Assembly: GCA_015178975.1 (NCBI GenBank)
Contig: WHVD01000113.1
Location: 1-64,000 of the forward strand
Length of the DNA stretch: 64,000 nucleotides
From: Hysterangium stoloniferum
Lineage: Eukaryota > Basidiomycota > Agaricomycetes > Hysterangiales > Hysterangiaceae
Reading direction: 5' to 3'
Within the stretch, counting starts at the first letter, position 1, and every line of letters begins with the position of its first letter. The notes under the pieces were generated by a model. That model ran no database searches and was not told the DNA's origin. It saw only the letters and a program-made list of their open reading frames with translations. This document shows, in pieces, positions 10,406-22,700 of the stretch. A program made the translations under genes and the position numbers.

Positions 10406-11562
10406 TCAATGACCAGGTTTCCCACACAAGAGACCGAGGTTATTGTCCATATGATGTTGCCTTTCTTGTGGGGTCAATTTGCCATCAGGTCCGAGCTTGC
10501 CTGTGAGGTTGGGTTTTCCAGCTTGCTTGCCGAACTGTTGACCTTTGTTGTTGTTGTTGTTGTTGTTGTTAGAAGACTTTTTATCATTCTTCTTGTCAGA
10601 TTGGATGGAGTTCTGGTTGCTGGTTGATGAATTGTTGTTGTTGGTTTTATTGGCCATGGACTTGTTCACTTTGTCCACAGAGGTCTCGTGGGCAACTTCC
10701 ATGTGATGTTCCCAATAATGTGAGTCCACATTTTGAGCCTTAAGGTGCATACAGGACAGGGGTTTTGGCTTGGCATCTTCTTCTTTCAAGACTTTGTCTT
10801 TAAGGCGGGACAGCAGACCGGCATAGAATTGGTGGCAGAGAGCAGGATCACCCCACTGACAACGAGCTGCAAGATTATTGAATTGCATGATATAGTCCAT
10901 GATGCACTGCATGTCCTTTATATGAAGATTAATGAGACTGTTCTTGGCTTCTCCAGTCAGGTCATAGGGGCCAAAGTTGGTTTCAAGCTTTTCAACAAAA
11001 GCATCCCAATCATCGAGCCAAAGTGGCTCTTCCTCAGAAAGTCCACTAAACGCCAGTTCAAACCATTTCAACGTGGATCCCAACAAGTATGAAAGTGCGT
11101 AGTTGACTTTTTGGGAGTCCATGGAGAATGCAGTGGATCGATCACAAAAATTGAAGTGACATTGCATGAGGAAAATGGAAAGTTTGTTTGGGTTGGAACC
11201 CATGAAGGGTTCCAGAGCATTGATGTTTGACTGCGGAGGTTCTGGATCCTTCTTTTTGCCTTCTCTGAGCATATGATTCATCAACCTTTCTAAAGTGATT
11301 GCTAAATACTCAGAGGTGGGGTCCGAAAGCAGAGTTGATTGTTAGACGGAGGCTTTTCGACACCTTTGCCCTTGTCGGGGGCCACAGACTTGTCATTGTG
11401 CTTGGATTCGTCCTGGTTTTCTGGGACTTCTTCGATATGGGCTTCTTCCATGGTGTCTGGCTGGTTTGTGAGTGTCTGGCTGGTATACAAAGCAAGTGGG
11501 GAATGAAGAGTTGACGGTCCAGGTAATGATGCCTGTGCATGTGCTTTTCTTCTTGGTGGCAT
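10406..11562 (-). pseudogene. G1 gag with zinc knuckle
   Basis: Start MPPRRKAHAQ at 11562. After a frameshift near 11300 the capsid-like body runs 11284-10406 (NALEPFMGSNPNKLSIFL, FELAFSGLSEE, FGPYDLTGEAKNSL, YAGLLSRLKDKV), as in mushroom Ty3 elements. A (TTG)n microsatellite at about 10545-10570 encodes a poly-Asn run. The zinc knuckle is damaged: its first Cys position is Gly (GLLCGKPGH) and the codon after His is TGA, with the last Cys still readable behind it (VLEC). The TGA may be a decayed Arg codon, or the gag-pol boundary. Confidence 0.82.
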
Positions 11563-11596
11563 ATTGAACAATCTGTGAGTCTTAGTCAGAAAATCC

Positions 11597-12331
11597 TGTT
11601 AAGGGAGCATACATGGAGGGTTTCCAGAGAAACCTGTGGGAAAGCTGGTAGGACTTGGCTTCAGCTCATAGGCTGTGCCCTTGCAAGATCATCTTGTCCA
11701 ATTTCAAATGGGCAGACAGGAATCCTGGGGAGTCCAGGTGGGGTTCATGGGTTGAGAGGTCGGGGAGTCAAGATAGATAAGTCAGAGGTTGAGTGATAGA
11801 TGTGTCAGAGCCTGTGGGCTCTGACTAGTAAGAGCAGTGTGATTCAAAGAGGAATTTAGAGCGGAAAATATACTAAGATTACTGGGGAGAATCTAAGCTG
11901 ATTTTCTGACTGGATTGTATGTACAACATCTGCCAGACTATATAGACTGTGGAATGAATAACATACCAAATCCAGTAATAATGAAACCTAAACTAGCAAA
12001 TAGAAAATTAGATAAATAAATACCAAACTTGGTGTTAGGAATGGGATGGAACGGAGTGGAATCCAAATAATGACAGTTCATAAAACCATAACAGGAATGG
12101 AGCAGGAGTGGAGTCTGAATCATGACAGGTCATTTGACTATAATAGGAATGGGGCTCAGTTAGAGGGCTGATGGGCTTTCTGAGTGGGGTCCAGTGACTG
12201 ATGCATGGGATGGGGTCGGAGATAAACAGGGATGGAGTCCGGCGGGTATTCCGGTGACTGATACATGAAGTAATGAAGTTGAACGTGGACAGGTCTGACG
12301 CACGGAGTCTGGCGGGAATTCCGGTCATAAC
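11597..12331 (-). repeat. 5' LTR of G1 (last base displaced to 13068)
   Basis: Lies just upstream of gag on the minus strand. It starts TGTTAAGG on the plus strand and should end GGTCATAACA. The last base is separated from the rest by a solo LTR inserted at 12332-13062. It is similar to the solo LTR at 23133-23972. It contains a TATATAG box near 11940. Confidence 0.8.
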
Positions 12332-13062
12332 TGTAATGTATTATTACTATTTAGCATACTTGTAAACTCTTTTTACTTGAGTTAAGTAGCGTAGCTTGAG
12401 AAAGGAGATTCAAATTCAAATTAATCTGTATGTAGGAGTTTTGTCAATTAAATCAGTATCCACTTTTATTCAACTACGTGCCCATGTCCCTTTTCCGAGG
12501 AGAAAGCTCAACTCAAGGAAACAAGACGGTCAACAGATTGGCAAGGAGAGTACTCAACTTAAGCACAATGTGTGGACCTAGGGCAAGTGTAGCTAAATGA
12601 GCAAGTGATGTGATATTGAATGATTTCTAAATACATGATTTGAGCCTGTATTTATACTAGTCCAGGATCCTGCTTACTAAGTAATGTGAGTAGGAGAATG
12701 AGTCAGTATTTCCCATACTTGACTCATAAGTGTATTTCAGAGTCATCCAACCAGCTATGACTATGTATCTGAGTCATAGCTCTGGTCATAACTCATTGCA
12801 TAGTCATATTGATATGACTCACCAATGAGTCATCTCCCTCAATATGTAGCCAAGGAGATGGGGTAGATTGCATACTATAAGGGCTAGAGATAGCTTATTA
12901 GTATGTAATCTATGATTCTGCTGGTTTCCATGGCAAATCTTATGTTATCAGAACAATGACATCTTAAACTCTTGAGCCAAAGTTAAAGGATCCAGTCCTC
13001 TACTATTTGAATAATGTCCCTTAAAGGTTAAACAAAGAAACAAAGTGATAAAATATATGACA
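12332..13062 (-). repeat. Solo LTR with 5-bp target duplication, inside the G1 LTR
   Basis: 731 bp from TGTAATG to ATATGACA (TG...CA), flanked by ATAAC at 12327-12331 and 13063-13067. Removing the insert and one ATAAC rebuilds GGTCATAACAG, the exact end seen in the sister LTR at 23963. This proves an insertion event. The promoter layout suggests a minus-strand LTR. It belongs to a different family from G1. Confidence 0.92.
12649..12832 (-). promoter_or_regulatory. Five AP-1/Gcn4-type sites upstream of a TATA box in the solo LTR
   Basis: TGASTCA occurs perfectly at 12699, 12720, 12770, 12815 and 12826, with further GAGTCAT half-sites between. On the minus strand these lie just upstream of TATAAATA (complement of 12649-12656). 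This fits a U3 enhancer bound by a bZIP factor of the Gcn4/AP-1 type. Binding is inferred. Confidence 0.55.
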
Positions 13063-13068
13063 ATAACA

Positions 13069-15200
13069 GTCTTGCCCTAAGTATTCCACTCTCCACCTCT
13101 GCTTGTGCTCACTCCCCAGTCTCTGACCCTTTCAACCCAACCCTCAACTTATCCTTCAGCTTCTGATTGGTGACTTACTGAGAGGATTTTTCAACAGGAC
13201 TATTTTTCTGCCCACCCAAAATTTAAGGACACCTGACAGTAACTTGCAAGGGTGCAGCACATAAGCTGAAGCCAAGTCCTTCCATCCAGTCCCCATTGGT
13301 CTACCGACATCAGTCAGTTTTCTGTTCTTAACACATGAAAGGAATAACTTCTTCATCAAGGTTGACAGGAGGGTTAGCCAGAGGGTCTGGATCATCAGAG
13401 GTAGATGTAGTAATCTGAGCTGGAGTGAACTTAGTCAAGTATACCTTTAGTCAATATTCAGATTGGCTTGTAAATACAAAACTACCCAAGTCATATGTGT
13501 CTAGGAATTATTGTACTACAATCCAGATATACAAGAAGATGATAATGCAAAATGAAAGAAAAAGAAGACCAGTAAGTTAATGAGGAAACATTGATCTTGG
13601 GTCCTGAAAATATGCCTCACATTTTGCATAATGTAAGGTTGTGATTAGGAGTGATATCAGATACCAGAGATAGATCCTGACATTATGACATAAGGATCAA
13701 GGGTGAGTTTTGACCAAAATTCATGTGGAATGAGGATTATGTTTTGATTCAGTAGCTGAAATTGAAGGTGGATATCAATTGTAAAGTCAGAGCCTATGGT
13801 AAGGTCACATATGGATTCTAACATCCAGATGTATCTTTGGTATTCAATCACATTTCTAATCCATTGGCTACCTCATGCCAATACATTGGGTATATTGTCA
13901 AGACATGAGATCCCCATCCCCAATTTGTCTTATTGTTCTTGTTATTTATACTATCTCCTTGTCTGTCCATTGCCTATCTTGTTGTGCATCTGGATTGGAT
14001 AGTACAGTAACTCCTATAAGTTAGGGGTCTGTGTTTACAAGCCAACCCAAATATCAACAAAAATTGACCAAATGTATCCTACTTAAGTTGACACTGACCA
14101 AGTTTACCTGAACCAAGTTTTCCACTCATCAGGTTTCCTTTGGGAATGTCAACTACCTACCTTCATATCTTTGACCACCTGGTTCTCTCAACCTCTGATC
14201 CCCACTCATATACCCATAGGACCAGTCTGACCCCTCACACTCATCCAAACCTCCCGACTTAACCTCTGGTCTTGATCCATTCTCAGACCCGAAAATACAG
14301 CAAGTACTTTTCTACTAAGGACAACTTAACAGATTGTAAGGATGAGACCAAGTCCTTTCACTCTTGGTCTAGGTAGTTAATTAGAGACTTTGTTTCTTGT
14401 AGTATACTGCATTTGGATGATTCAGTTCCAAACTATACCATCATTTCCCCCCGACTCTATTGGCACTTGGAACTTTGACGGCACAAACAATGTACTTTTC
14501 AAGATTTCCAAAATCCAGTGATCTACTCTCGAGGACGCAAAAGTTCCTACAACGACCCTATTGAACAACCTTTCGCTTCTGTATGGCTTAGAATCTCTAC
14601 TTACACTGGAGGACACGAAGCATCTTGTTTTATGGTGTAGAAAGATTAGGCAGTGAATGCCCTCGTTTATCAACTTCAACAGGTTTCAGGCTTCCGGGAT
14701 ATATAATTGACTCTGAAGGCATTGGTCGAATACGCTGGCCATACTCTAAACAAAATTCGTACAATGGCGGCAACGTCAAGAGAAGAAATAAGATGACTGG
14801 AAGCGGCTAAAAATCCGTAACTTGTGCCATTACACATGTCAGTTCTTCATCGAGAGGCACCCCTATACAGACGGAATGGTCAGATGGGGTATATATAGCG
14901 TTCGCCAGTTAATCGAACAATACGACGTGGTCCTATCAACCTGTGTAACCGCGGCCCAGTGAGCCCAATTCACGACGGGCTTTCAAGAGGATAATGGTAC
15001 ACAAAGAAATTTGAAAAACATTTTTTATCGACAATTGGTGTGGAGTACGGACGTATATAAATAATTTGGGGACTTCAGGACGTGGACTACTCGTGTGTCG
15101 TAATAGATCATGCGGTATGATTCATAGTACTGGAGGGAATTGATGATTTTTAGCATAGGCAAGTCCATGGTGAAATGGCAACATACCCCGACTCTAAATT
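13069..15200. other. No recognisable gene
   Basis: Only short open frames with no recognisable domain, biased codons or splice-linked neighbours. Composition is moderately AT-rich. The part from 14430 to 14800 has open frames on both strands that I could not link to a family. Confidence 0.5.
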
Positions 15201-17668
15201 TCAAATTGAAGTGATTGTGACAGGAAGTCTTGAACGCCTATCGGTGGATCCCTCGACACTGCACCGAGCCCATTTATTGAGTTGTTGTGAGGACGGTGTA
15301 TTGACGTACACGGGAGTGACTAGCCCTGCTAGTGCCCGCAGGATCTTGACGTCTCCCGGAGGAGGGGAGAACTCGAAATTTTCTACAAGTTCAATCAGGA
15401 TAGCTTGCATCTCGATGACGCTACCCCAAAAGTTGAACATTCACCCTTGCACAGGCCCAATGGTAAATGCCACTCACGCGAACCTCCATCTACGGATGAG
15501 CCAGGTGAGCTTAGTTCTCACGTGAAGTTTGAGGTGAATGGGCGTACCCAATACAACCTCTTACGCCACTACTGAAACTGGCCCTATTAGTGTGCATAGG
15601 CTAAGACTGATTGCGGGCGAGAAGTGATCACACGAACAGATTCGCGAGGACTCCCATATTTATGCCTTGTTTGACGCTACCGTCAATGAAACGCTCTGGC
15701 CGCCAGACGTCGGCGTCGTCACCCCAAACCGACTTAAGCCTTGATAAATTCAGGAGGGGCGAACATAAAGTATTAGGACGCGAACCTGTTGTAAGTGAGA
15801 ATGGATATAATGATTTTTTGTCCTGCGGGAATTGAGATATCTGTGACGATTTCCCCCTTCTTCGTCGTTGTAGCCGTAGACAGGGGAATAACGTCGTCCC
15901 GTTTTGATTTACGCTCGATCGCTGGAACGATGGAGTGAAACCGCAGGGTTTCCTGTCCAAAATACATCTTTTAGATAGTGAAGTATGTGAGGGGCACACA
16001 CCTTTATCAAGGAGAGGAGATATTTCATGGAGTCAAGGTCGGCGACTGACAGCTCGTCATCTCCGCGCCGTGTGGCTTGCGTACGAGTCGCTTTGATCTC
16101 ATCCCTAACTAATGTTTGATATTCGCGGTTCCTTGCAAGCTCGTAGACTGCCCATGTGAGGGCGGTTGCGGAGGTTTCATAACCAGCCAAGAATAGTGTC
16201 CTGGACGATAGTATCTCTTGAATGACAAATAAAATGAAATAATACAGTCACTAACGTCAGTTGCGAGAGCACTTCCCCGTCACTGAGTCTGTCTTTAGGA
16301 TTCTCGGCCAAATTGGCTCTTACTGGAATATCGTCAGTGTGATTGTCGTCATATAATATTATAGCAAGACCCACACAATATACTCATGATATCCTTTGAA
16401 CCCTCTTTCCCCATAGAATGGATGGCTTTCTGGCGGTCATTTACGTCTTTTGCGACACCGAGGGCTACTTTCATGTACTTATGGACTCTCTTCAGAAACT
16501 TGGTTGGGATATTGAGGAGCAGCGCTGCAATCCACTGAGGGACCCAATCCATCACACCTTCCCAAATTATCAGTGAGTCCGGACGCTCCATAAAGGCATC
16601 CATGCTATATGACTTTCTTTCAATAGACTATCACTTTATTAAACGGAAAAATGTACTAACAATAGGTTATCATATGCTTGAACGAGCTTGTTTGAGGATC
16701 CTTGCTCGATGGCACCGAATTGGTAGTCAAATCCGGCTAAATGGGATTATGGATGAGGATTTCTGATGTGCACCTGAGTACAAAACCATATCAACTCACC
16801 GATACCAATGGCGTCAAGGGTTGTACGGCCAAGCCACGGCAAAATGTCGAAGACTGACGATGTTCCATTTGATTTGGACAATTCTGCCTTCAATCTCGCC
16901 ACCGTCTACATACATGCAAGTTGTTAATGTAGATATGTGCATTGTGGTAGTTGTAGAACAGATATTTACTCGTTGTGAAGTATGCCTAAACAAAGGGAGA
17001 AATATGCGCAATGCCCCAAAAGAGAAGGCAGGGTTCATCATCTTCCTTTGGCGAGCATGCTGAGCGCCTTCAAATAAAGCTTTAGATGTCACAATAACAA
17101 TTTAAACAGAAAAGAGAAGTATGACCTTCAGCCCAGATAATTCCATTACCGGTCAGGAGTTCAAGGAGAACTCTTCCGGACTTTGTTTTGGGAAAATTGT
17201 ACCCTGAAGTGTTGAGGATGTATTGTAATGCCTAGAAAACATATTTAAATTCATATATTCGGTTATTACGAAGAAGATCATACGTACTTTGGGATCCCCT
17301 GTCATGAGTATCTCTCTCTAGAAAGAAAAATTTCATGTCAGCGAAACGCCGTAATGCATTTGTATTATCCGATAACCTACTCCCATAACCCCCTTAATGG
17401 CCATCGTGTTCCCAAATTCTTTTGTCCAAGCAAATTCCGCATCGCCAGCCTCTCGAGACCGCTGCAATGCAGGAAGATTCCCTGAGTGTTATCTTCTGTT
17501 GGGAGAGAACATAAGATGAAAAGTGATATTACACTTACCAACAAGCCATGAAGATGGTTTAGGTCCGCGAAGGTGTGCAATCGAGTTCGACCTAATACGT
17601 TTGAACACCGTGCGAAGAACTGCTAGAGCACTGATGAGGGTAATCGCTAAGACGTAGACAGTAAACAT
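15201..17668 (-). CDS. Cytochrome P450 monooxygenase, 15 exons, apparently intact
   Basis: Haem-thiolate monooxygenase, membrane-anchored. Exons on the minus strand: 17668-17539, 17481-17381, 17317-17288, 17231-17126, 17067-16970, 16905-16800, 16736-16661, 16616-16375, 16322-16256, 16200-16002, 15952-15786, 15739-15638, 15583-15548, 15489-15478, 15420-15201. The total is 1692 nt (563 residues), in frame throughout, with 44-64 nt introns. An N-terminal hydrophobic anchor (residues 2-20) precedes LRGPKPSSW. Further on: ALQYIL, RQRKMMNPAFS (C helix), ILPWLGR, I-helix AGYETSATALTW, K-helix ETLR, RPERF, haem loop FSSGVRGCIGWRFA with the ligand Cys. The 12-nt exon 14 supplies WRFA. Substrate unknown; the length and intron density fit basidiomycete families. 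No cluster partner is visible beside it. Confidence 0.93.
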
Positions 17669-20577
17669 CGTAGTAGGTTGTCAAGGCTCGAGGGTATGAA
17701 GCGATGGGAAGTGCGGCTCCTTCTTATCCACGATTACGTTGACGGGAGCACGGCCGCAACCTACGATACACTGGAAACACATACAAATATCACGCTAACT
17801 GTAAATGTTCTGAGCATACTCTGCAGATCTTCGGACAAATATCGGGGCCCTGGCTACAAGCTGCAATGCTTCTTATACACAGACTGTGGTAGCGTGCTAC
17901 TATTAGCATAGGATATTTAGAGGGTTTAAAAAGACTGACCGTAAAGTTTCCAGCCTGCGCAGTTCTTCAATACATTGGGCTATGATTTGTTGCTGCCAGA
18001 AGTTTTCCAGAAGAGGTCTCATTTCAAGTCATTAAGTACCACTGGTGATCTTTGTGTTGAAGTTATGCCCGCTCGGCAATATTCTCAACACAATGACATT
18101 TGTGGGTCTAGAATATTTCGCGCTAAAACTACCTAATTCTGCATAGTAGTTTAGTAATGTTAACGCTTTTTGCTCGCGTCCACGGTGTACCCACGTATCC
18201 CCTTTGCGTCAATAATTTGATCATTCTAGAAATGAAATGATCCAAAGGTTGTGGGGAGAGCAGCAAGATGTGGTCACGTGTTGTCACTTCTCCGAGAGCC
18301 TGATATTAGAGAGTATTTGCAACTAATAATCGAGATGGTCTTAAATACCATGGGAGTGGTGGAACGGGAAAGTCAGATATCAGGGTTCTCAGTCGGCAAA
18401 AACACCCCTACATTCTTCTATACATATAATTCAGCTTATTAGATTTTTTTTTGTTCCTTCGAAAAAGTGAGGTGAAAAAAATTTGAACAGCTGGTGGTAT
18501 GGTTTTTTCACGTGCACATCAGGCTTCTTGGGCGCCAGTAGCTTCGACGGCATTGTGGGAGCCCACAACAGCATTTAGAAATTGACAGAAAGTTAAAATT
18601 GATAGGCCCTCGCAAGAATCTCCAGTTTGCTTCCCCTTTACTATGCCCCTATTGTCATATTTACATTGCATAACCCGACCCTATATAAATCAGTTGCGAT
18701 CTTAAAATTTCCTGAGCGTTTATAAAGGGGAGATAAAGTTTTGGATATAGCATTACAAAAAAATTTAACCCACCTCCCTCCTAAAAAGGAAATATCATTT
18801 TCGCCTTGTCATATTTGGCTCCAGTCGTCCAGAAATCGTGACCCTTTTATGACGTCATCGAGCTTCAAAAATGACCATGTATGGCAGTATCAACTCTTAA
18901 GTGCCGAGCAAGCGCAGGCTGTCACAAAACTAAGGACTGGCTGTTGAGATTATTTGCGCAGTTCTATTAAAAGACTCTCAGTGAGTGGTAACTCCACTGA
19001 GTATGTATATTACTATATACCTATTAAAAGACTAGTGAAGATAGTTAGTATCAATCACTATATATAAAACCGATATAATCGTACCTCTCAGTGAGTGGTA
19101 ACTCCACTGAGAGATTACGCTATTGCGCGCTAAGCTAAAATACCTCGTAAGTTCATGTTCCTGAACTGTACAGGTGCTTTAGCCGAATACTATGTTCCTG
19201 ATTACGTAATACACTGATCTAATACTTTTTATTTCAACACTGGCCCCCCCTTTAGTGGTCATCGAGGTTTAACTACAAACTCGAGGGACGCCATTTTCGC
19301 CAGAACCCTTGGGAAAGCGTGACGTCTATGCCGGACAAACTTCAATATTAGCGTTACATAAGCTATCTTGGTAAGTAGGCACCGCTGGTGGTCGTCGCTG
19401 AACTATATGAAACGGAGACCGACCGCGTAGCCTCTCAAGGTTTCTCGCTTGAGAGGTACTTCAGTAATATTTAGGTAGATAACAACACATGTTAGAGTGA
19501 AGGTTTATCACTTCACTGAAATATTTAGAACTGCGCCAATAATTTCAACACTTGGCTCGTGCCAAGAGTCGGAGTACGCTTGATATTAGGCGGCTTGGAA
19601 ATAGAATGCGAAACAGGAATTTTGTACTGCTAAAAGCATGCAGAGAGCCACCCGGGGTAATGCATTTACGTACAGCAGCAGCTGCGCCAGTGTGAGACTC
19701 AGGAGATACCACTACTATTTTCCATAGTCTTTTCAGGACTTCTCCGTTGTGGGCACAGCTTGGGTCGTTCCTTCCTGGCTGATTCTCTACACACACCTCA
19801 ACTTCCAAATAGTATAGGCACTGTCCGACATCACTGTTTTTCCCTCATCTTGCTTTCCTTCTTTAGTCTTGTAGTCCGCCGAACTCCTACCGCAAATTGT
19901 TCCCATTGTTCACTCCTGACCATTCACCTGTCCTTTCCGAGGCTTCCTAAGCAATTCTCTAAATTATTTCTTATCCCGAGGCCCTCCAAACCAGTAGTAT
20001 ATGATCCATAGATTCTGTGCACAGGGACACTGGACATTCGCCCGCAGGTAGCAAACCGTTTCGTTATCAATTTCACCCGACGGCGCTAATGATAAACGTA
20101 AAATGCGGCCGGCTATTGCCTGACTACCTGTTCGCCAGAGTATTGAGTGGATAGACGAACGTGGAGGAAGTATTAATCGGAGATTTAGATGGCGAATTTC
20201 AGTTTGAAATTTACGGTGTACAGGCTGAGTTAGAACTGGATACACGGGAACCCCATGCTGGGTCGCCAGATAGGACCAGGGAAAATGTGTGAGACAATAT
20301 TACTGGGGGCTGGTCATGAGATATACCTAACACCGGCCGTTATCCTTCCTGCTCCCGCCATATAGGTCGTACGCCTGTAGTGGGGATTAAACAAAGAAAA
20401 TTGAGTTGGGGTCATATACATTGTTCAAAGCTCAAACAAAGAGAGAGAAATACCACACGTTCCATCTCATCCATCCTTATAACTTGTCGATATACAATAT
20501 TAGCTCCAAAGGGGCAAGGCGAGACGACGTCTCGCGGGAACAACCAGGCCACAACTAACCAATCGCTATACAACGTA
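17669..20577. other. Intergenic region upstream of the P450, repeats only
   Basis: No recognisable gene. The segment 18055-18210 is a diverged copy of 41577-41745 (shared TTTCGCGCTAA and TTCGCGTCCAC-like blocks), showing link-up with the duplicated region. A duplicated hairpin lies at 18977-19113. A further 7-bp hairpin AGTGAAG...CTTCACT lies near 19496-19518. Confidence 0.5.
18977..19113. repeat. Duplicated 25-nt hairpin
   Basis: The same 25-nt hairpin occurs at 18977-19001 and 19087-19111: CTCAGT-GAGT-GGTA-ACTC-C-ACTGAG, with stems of 6 and 4 bp and one bulged C. The second copy has two extra closing pairs. The interval between them is AT-rich and unrelated in sequence. Confidence 0.8.
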
Positions 20578-20727
20578 TGTCAGTTTGCACTGATTGGCAT
20601 GAATACTGCATTTCCCCTACCGATCCGGCGCTCCATCCCACGGGCATAGCCAATAACAAATACAGCACTTCGACATGCCAAAGAGCAACTATCCCTCGCC
20701 ATCTACTAAGAGAATCGACCATCAGTC

Positions 20728-22003
20728 ATGACATTGCAGCCATTGTTGTCAAAGTTGCTGGCGATGCCGTTCCAGTGCCTGTCTTAAAGAGTGCAGTGAC
20801 CCTTGTTTTGGAGATTATGGACGTTATAAAGGTAGGTCGTCTGCATCAATACCTGTTTAAGAGTTGATGTGGATGATGATTGACGATCACCAGGCAAGCG
20901 GGGAGCAAAACGAGAGAATGAATGCCCTCATCCAACCACTGGCCGTCGCCTCGTCGTTTTCCACGATCAATTGAAGGACAAGTGGGAGAGTATCCCCTGA
21001 CAATTTTAAAACTATATTGGACGATTATCAGAAGTAGGAGCTTGAAATCGACAAAGAAACCGTACATAGGAAATTAACCGGACTGATTCAGTGCACTAGA
21101 GGATATTCTTGCCCTTTCACGGTCATACAAACCAGGAAAAGGTTTCAGGGGACATGTCGAGTCTTGGACGCGACAACGAGATAAATCTATCGCCAACCTG
21201 GAAAGGCGATTGGGAGAAGCGGAGAAGGAGGCGATGGTGCGTCCCAGTAGTGACAGTCAACATCTGTTCTTATACCTATTGGCTATTAGATGTATTTTTC
21301 GCTGGATACCTCATTAGGTGTCGCTGAATTTGTAGCGGTCGATGATACGGGAATGGACGCTATCATGGATCAATTAACGGCTATCCTTGATTCCCTTTCT
21401 TTGCTCACGGGAGGAATCATTGAGGGAAGACAAGTCTCGCACGCAAAGATCATACTCGTATGCTCATAGAAATGCTACAGGATTTATTCTGTCGAAGGGG
21501 TTTGCAACCGTTGCAAATCCTATCGATCGCGAAACATTATGGTTGTGATTATGAAAAGGCACGGAATCATAAGGTCGTCTCGCGGTGGAGGGTTGAACTC
21601 TATACCGCGAAGACTGAAAGTGACGGCAAGCCGGTATTGGTCAAAATGTACGAAGGCGGGAGATCCACGTGGGCTTTGACATAAAAAGGTATGAGCCCCG
21701 TTTTGGCTGGTTTGCGTCTCAGAAACTATTTTCAATATATCATACTTGTAGTTTCAACGCGACCTCAATTCCTGTCGAGATGTGTGGTAAGCATGCAACA
21801 CATGAAATGAAATAGCCTAGGTAGTCCAATCAAACTCATGTTCAGGGAGACCAGCATTGCCGATTTCTTGGGCCACAGCAATGCACAAGACAATGTACTT
21901 TTCCACGTTTTCCGTAATCTGGGTACTAATCCCGAGGACGCATCCGATTGGCCCAAACGCACTAGATCATCCGATACGAGAGAAACCATGTTGGGGCTAT
22001 ATG
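20728..22003 (+). pseudogene. MLKL-like/kinase-lobe gene, copy A (degraded)
   Basis: First of six copies of one gene. Exon 1 encodes DIAAIVVKVAGDAVPVPV and a following helix (LVLEIM), which resembles the first helix of basidiomycete MLKL-NTD/HeLo-like bundles. The start ATG is lost by a one-base deletion relative to copy B. A second exon (LMWMMIDDHQ...) frameshifts near 20975. A coiled-coil segment (ESWTRQRDKSIANLERRL) follows. The last exons give DAIMDQL, KARNHKVVSRW, DGKPVLVKMYEGG (like kinase strand beta-3 with its Lys) and, after an intron ending at 21840, SIADFLGHSNAQDN. The copy ends at the GT of the next intron (22004), where a foldback repeat begins. Family assignment is by recalled resemblance only. 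Confidence 0.55.
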
Positions 22004-22013
22004 ACATAGTTAA

Positions 22014-22700
22014 ACTCTCCTTTGTTCCAATATAAACTCCCTTTGTTCTCCCCATGTTGGAACAAAGGAGAGTACCCAATTCTGGACCATCTAACAGATT
22101 CTATATCATTTTGTAATTCCATAAAATTCTGGGATGTGAATGGGATTTAAAATTGATTGATTACACACATTTTCTATGTGATGTTAAATCCTGCAACCAC
22201 ATCCAGGGGTTTTGTGGATTTTTAATTGGATCACCCTCTGACAAGTCACAGGAAAGATAAAGGGATACAGAATCCCACTGGACTATACAAAATTAAAGGA
22301 GTTTATATTTAATGATATGGTCAATGCTTAAAAGGTCCTATGTACACCTGATCACCCTCCACCTACCTTTTGGATCCTTAACCAATATTAAATCTTATAA
22401 GGATCCATTAGAGTTTATTAGAGTTTATATAAGATAAGGCTCTACTATAGATCCTAAAATCTTTTGGAGAGAGGGGTTTTCCCAGTGTCATTGGATTCTA
22501 AACCCTGCAATCACATGTTAGATCCTTAACCATTTTTAACTCGGTTATGAATCTTTTAAGGATCCAAAAGTTCATCGGATTCTAAACCCTCCAATCACAT
22601 GTTGGATCCTTAACCAACTTTAAATTGGTTAAGGATCCAATTAGTGATTGGTGGAGTTTTTGTAAAATAAGCCTCTATTGAGGACACTAAAGTTTTTTGG
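22014..22700. repeat. Foldback/palindromic repeat cluster (MITE-like)
   Basis: A perfect 17-bp inverted repeat at 22014-22030 and 22057-22073 (ACTCTCCTTTGTTCCAA) opens the block. An ATATAAACTCC element at 22031 recurs inverted at 22298. Several GGATCCTTAACC modules follow, including a 35-nt palindrome at 22604-22638 (arms GGATCCTTAACCAA). No coding capacity. Related modules occur at 54040-54210. Confidence 0.75.
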
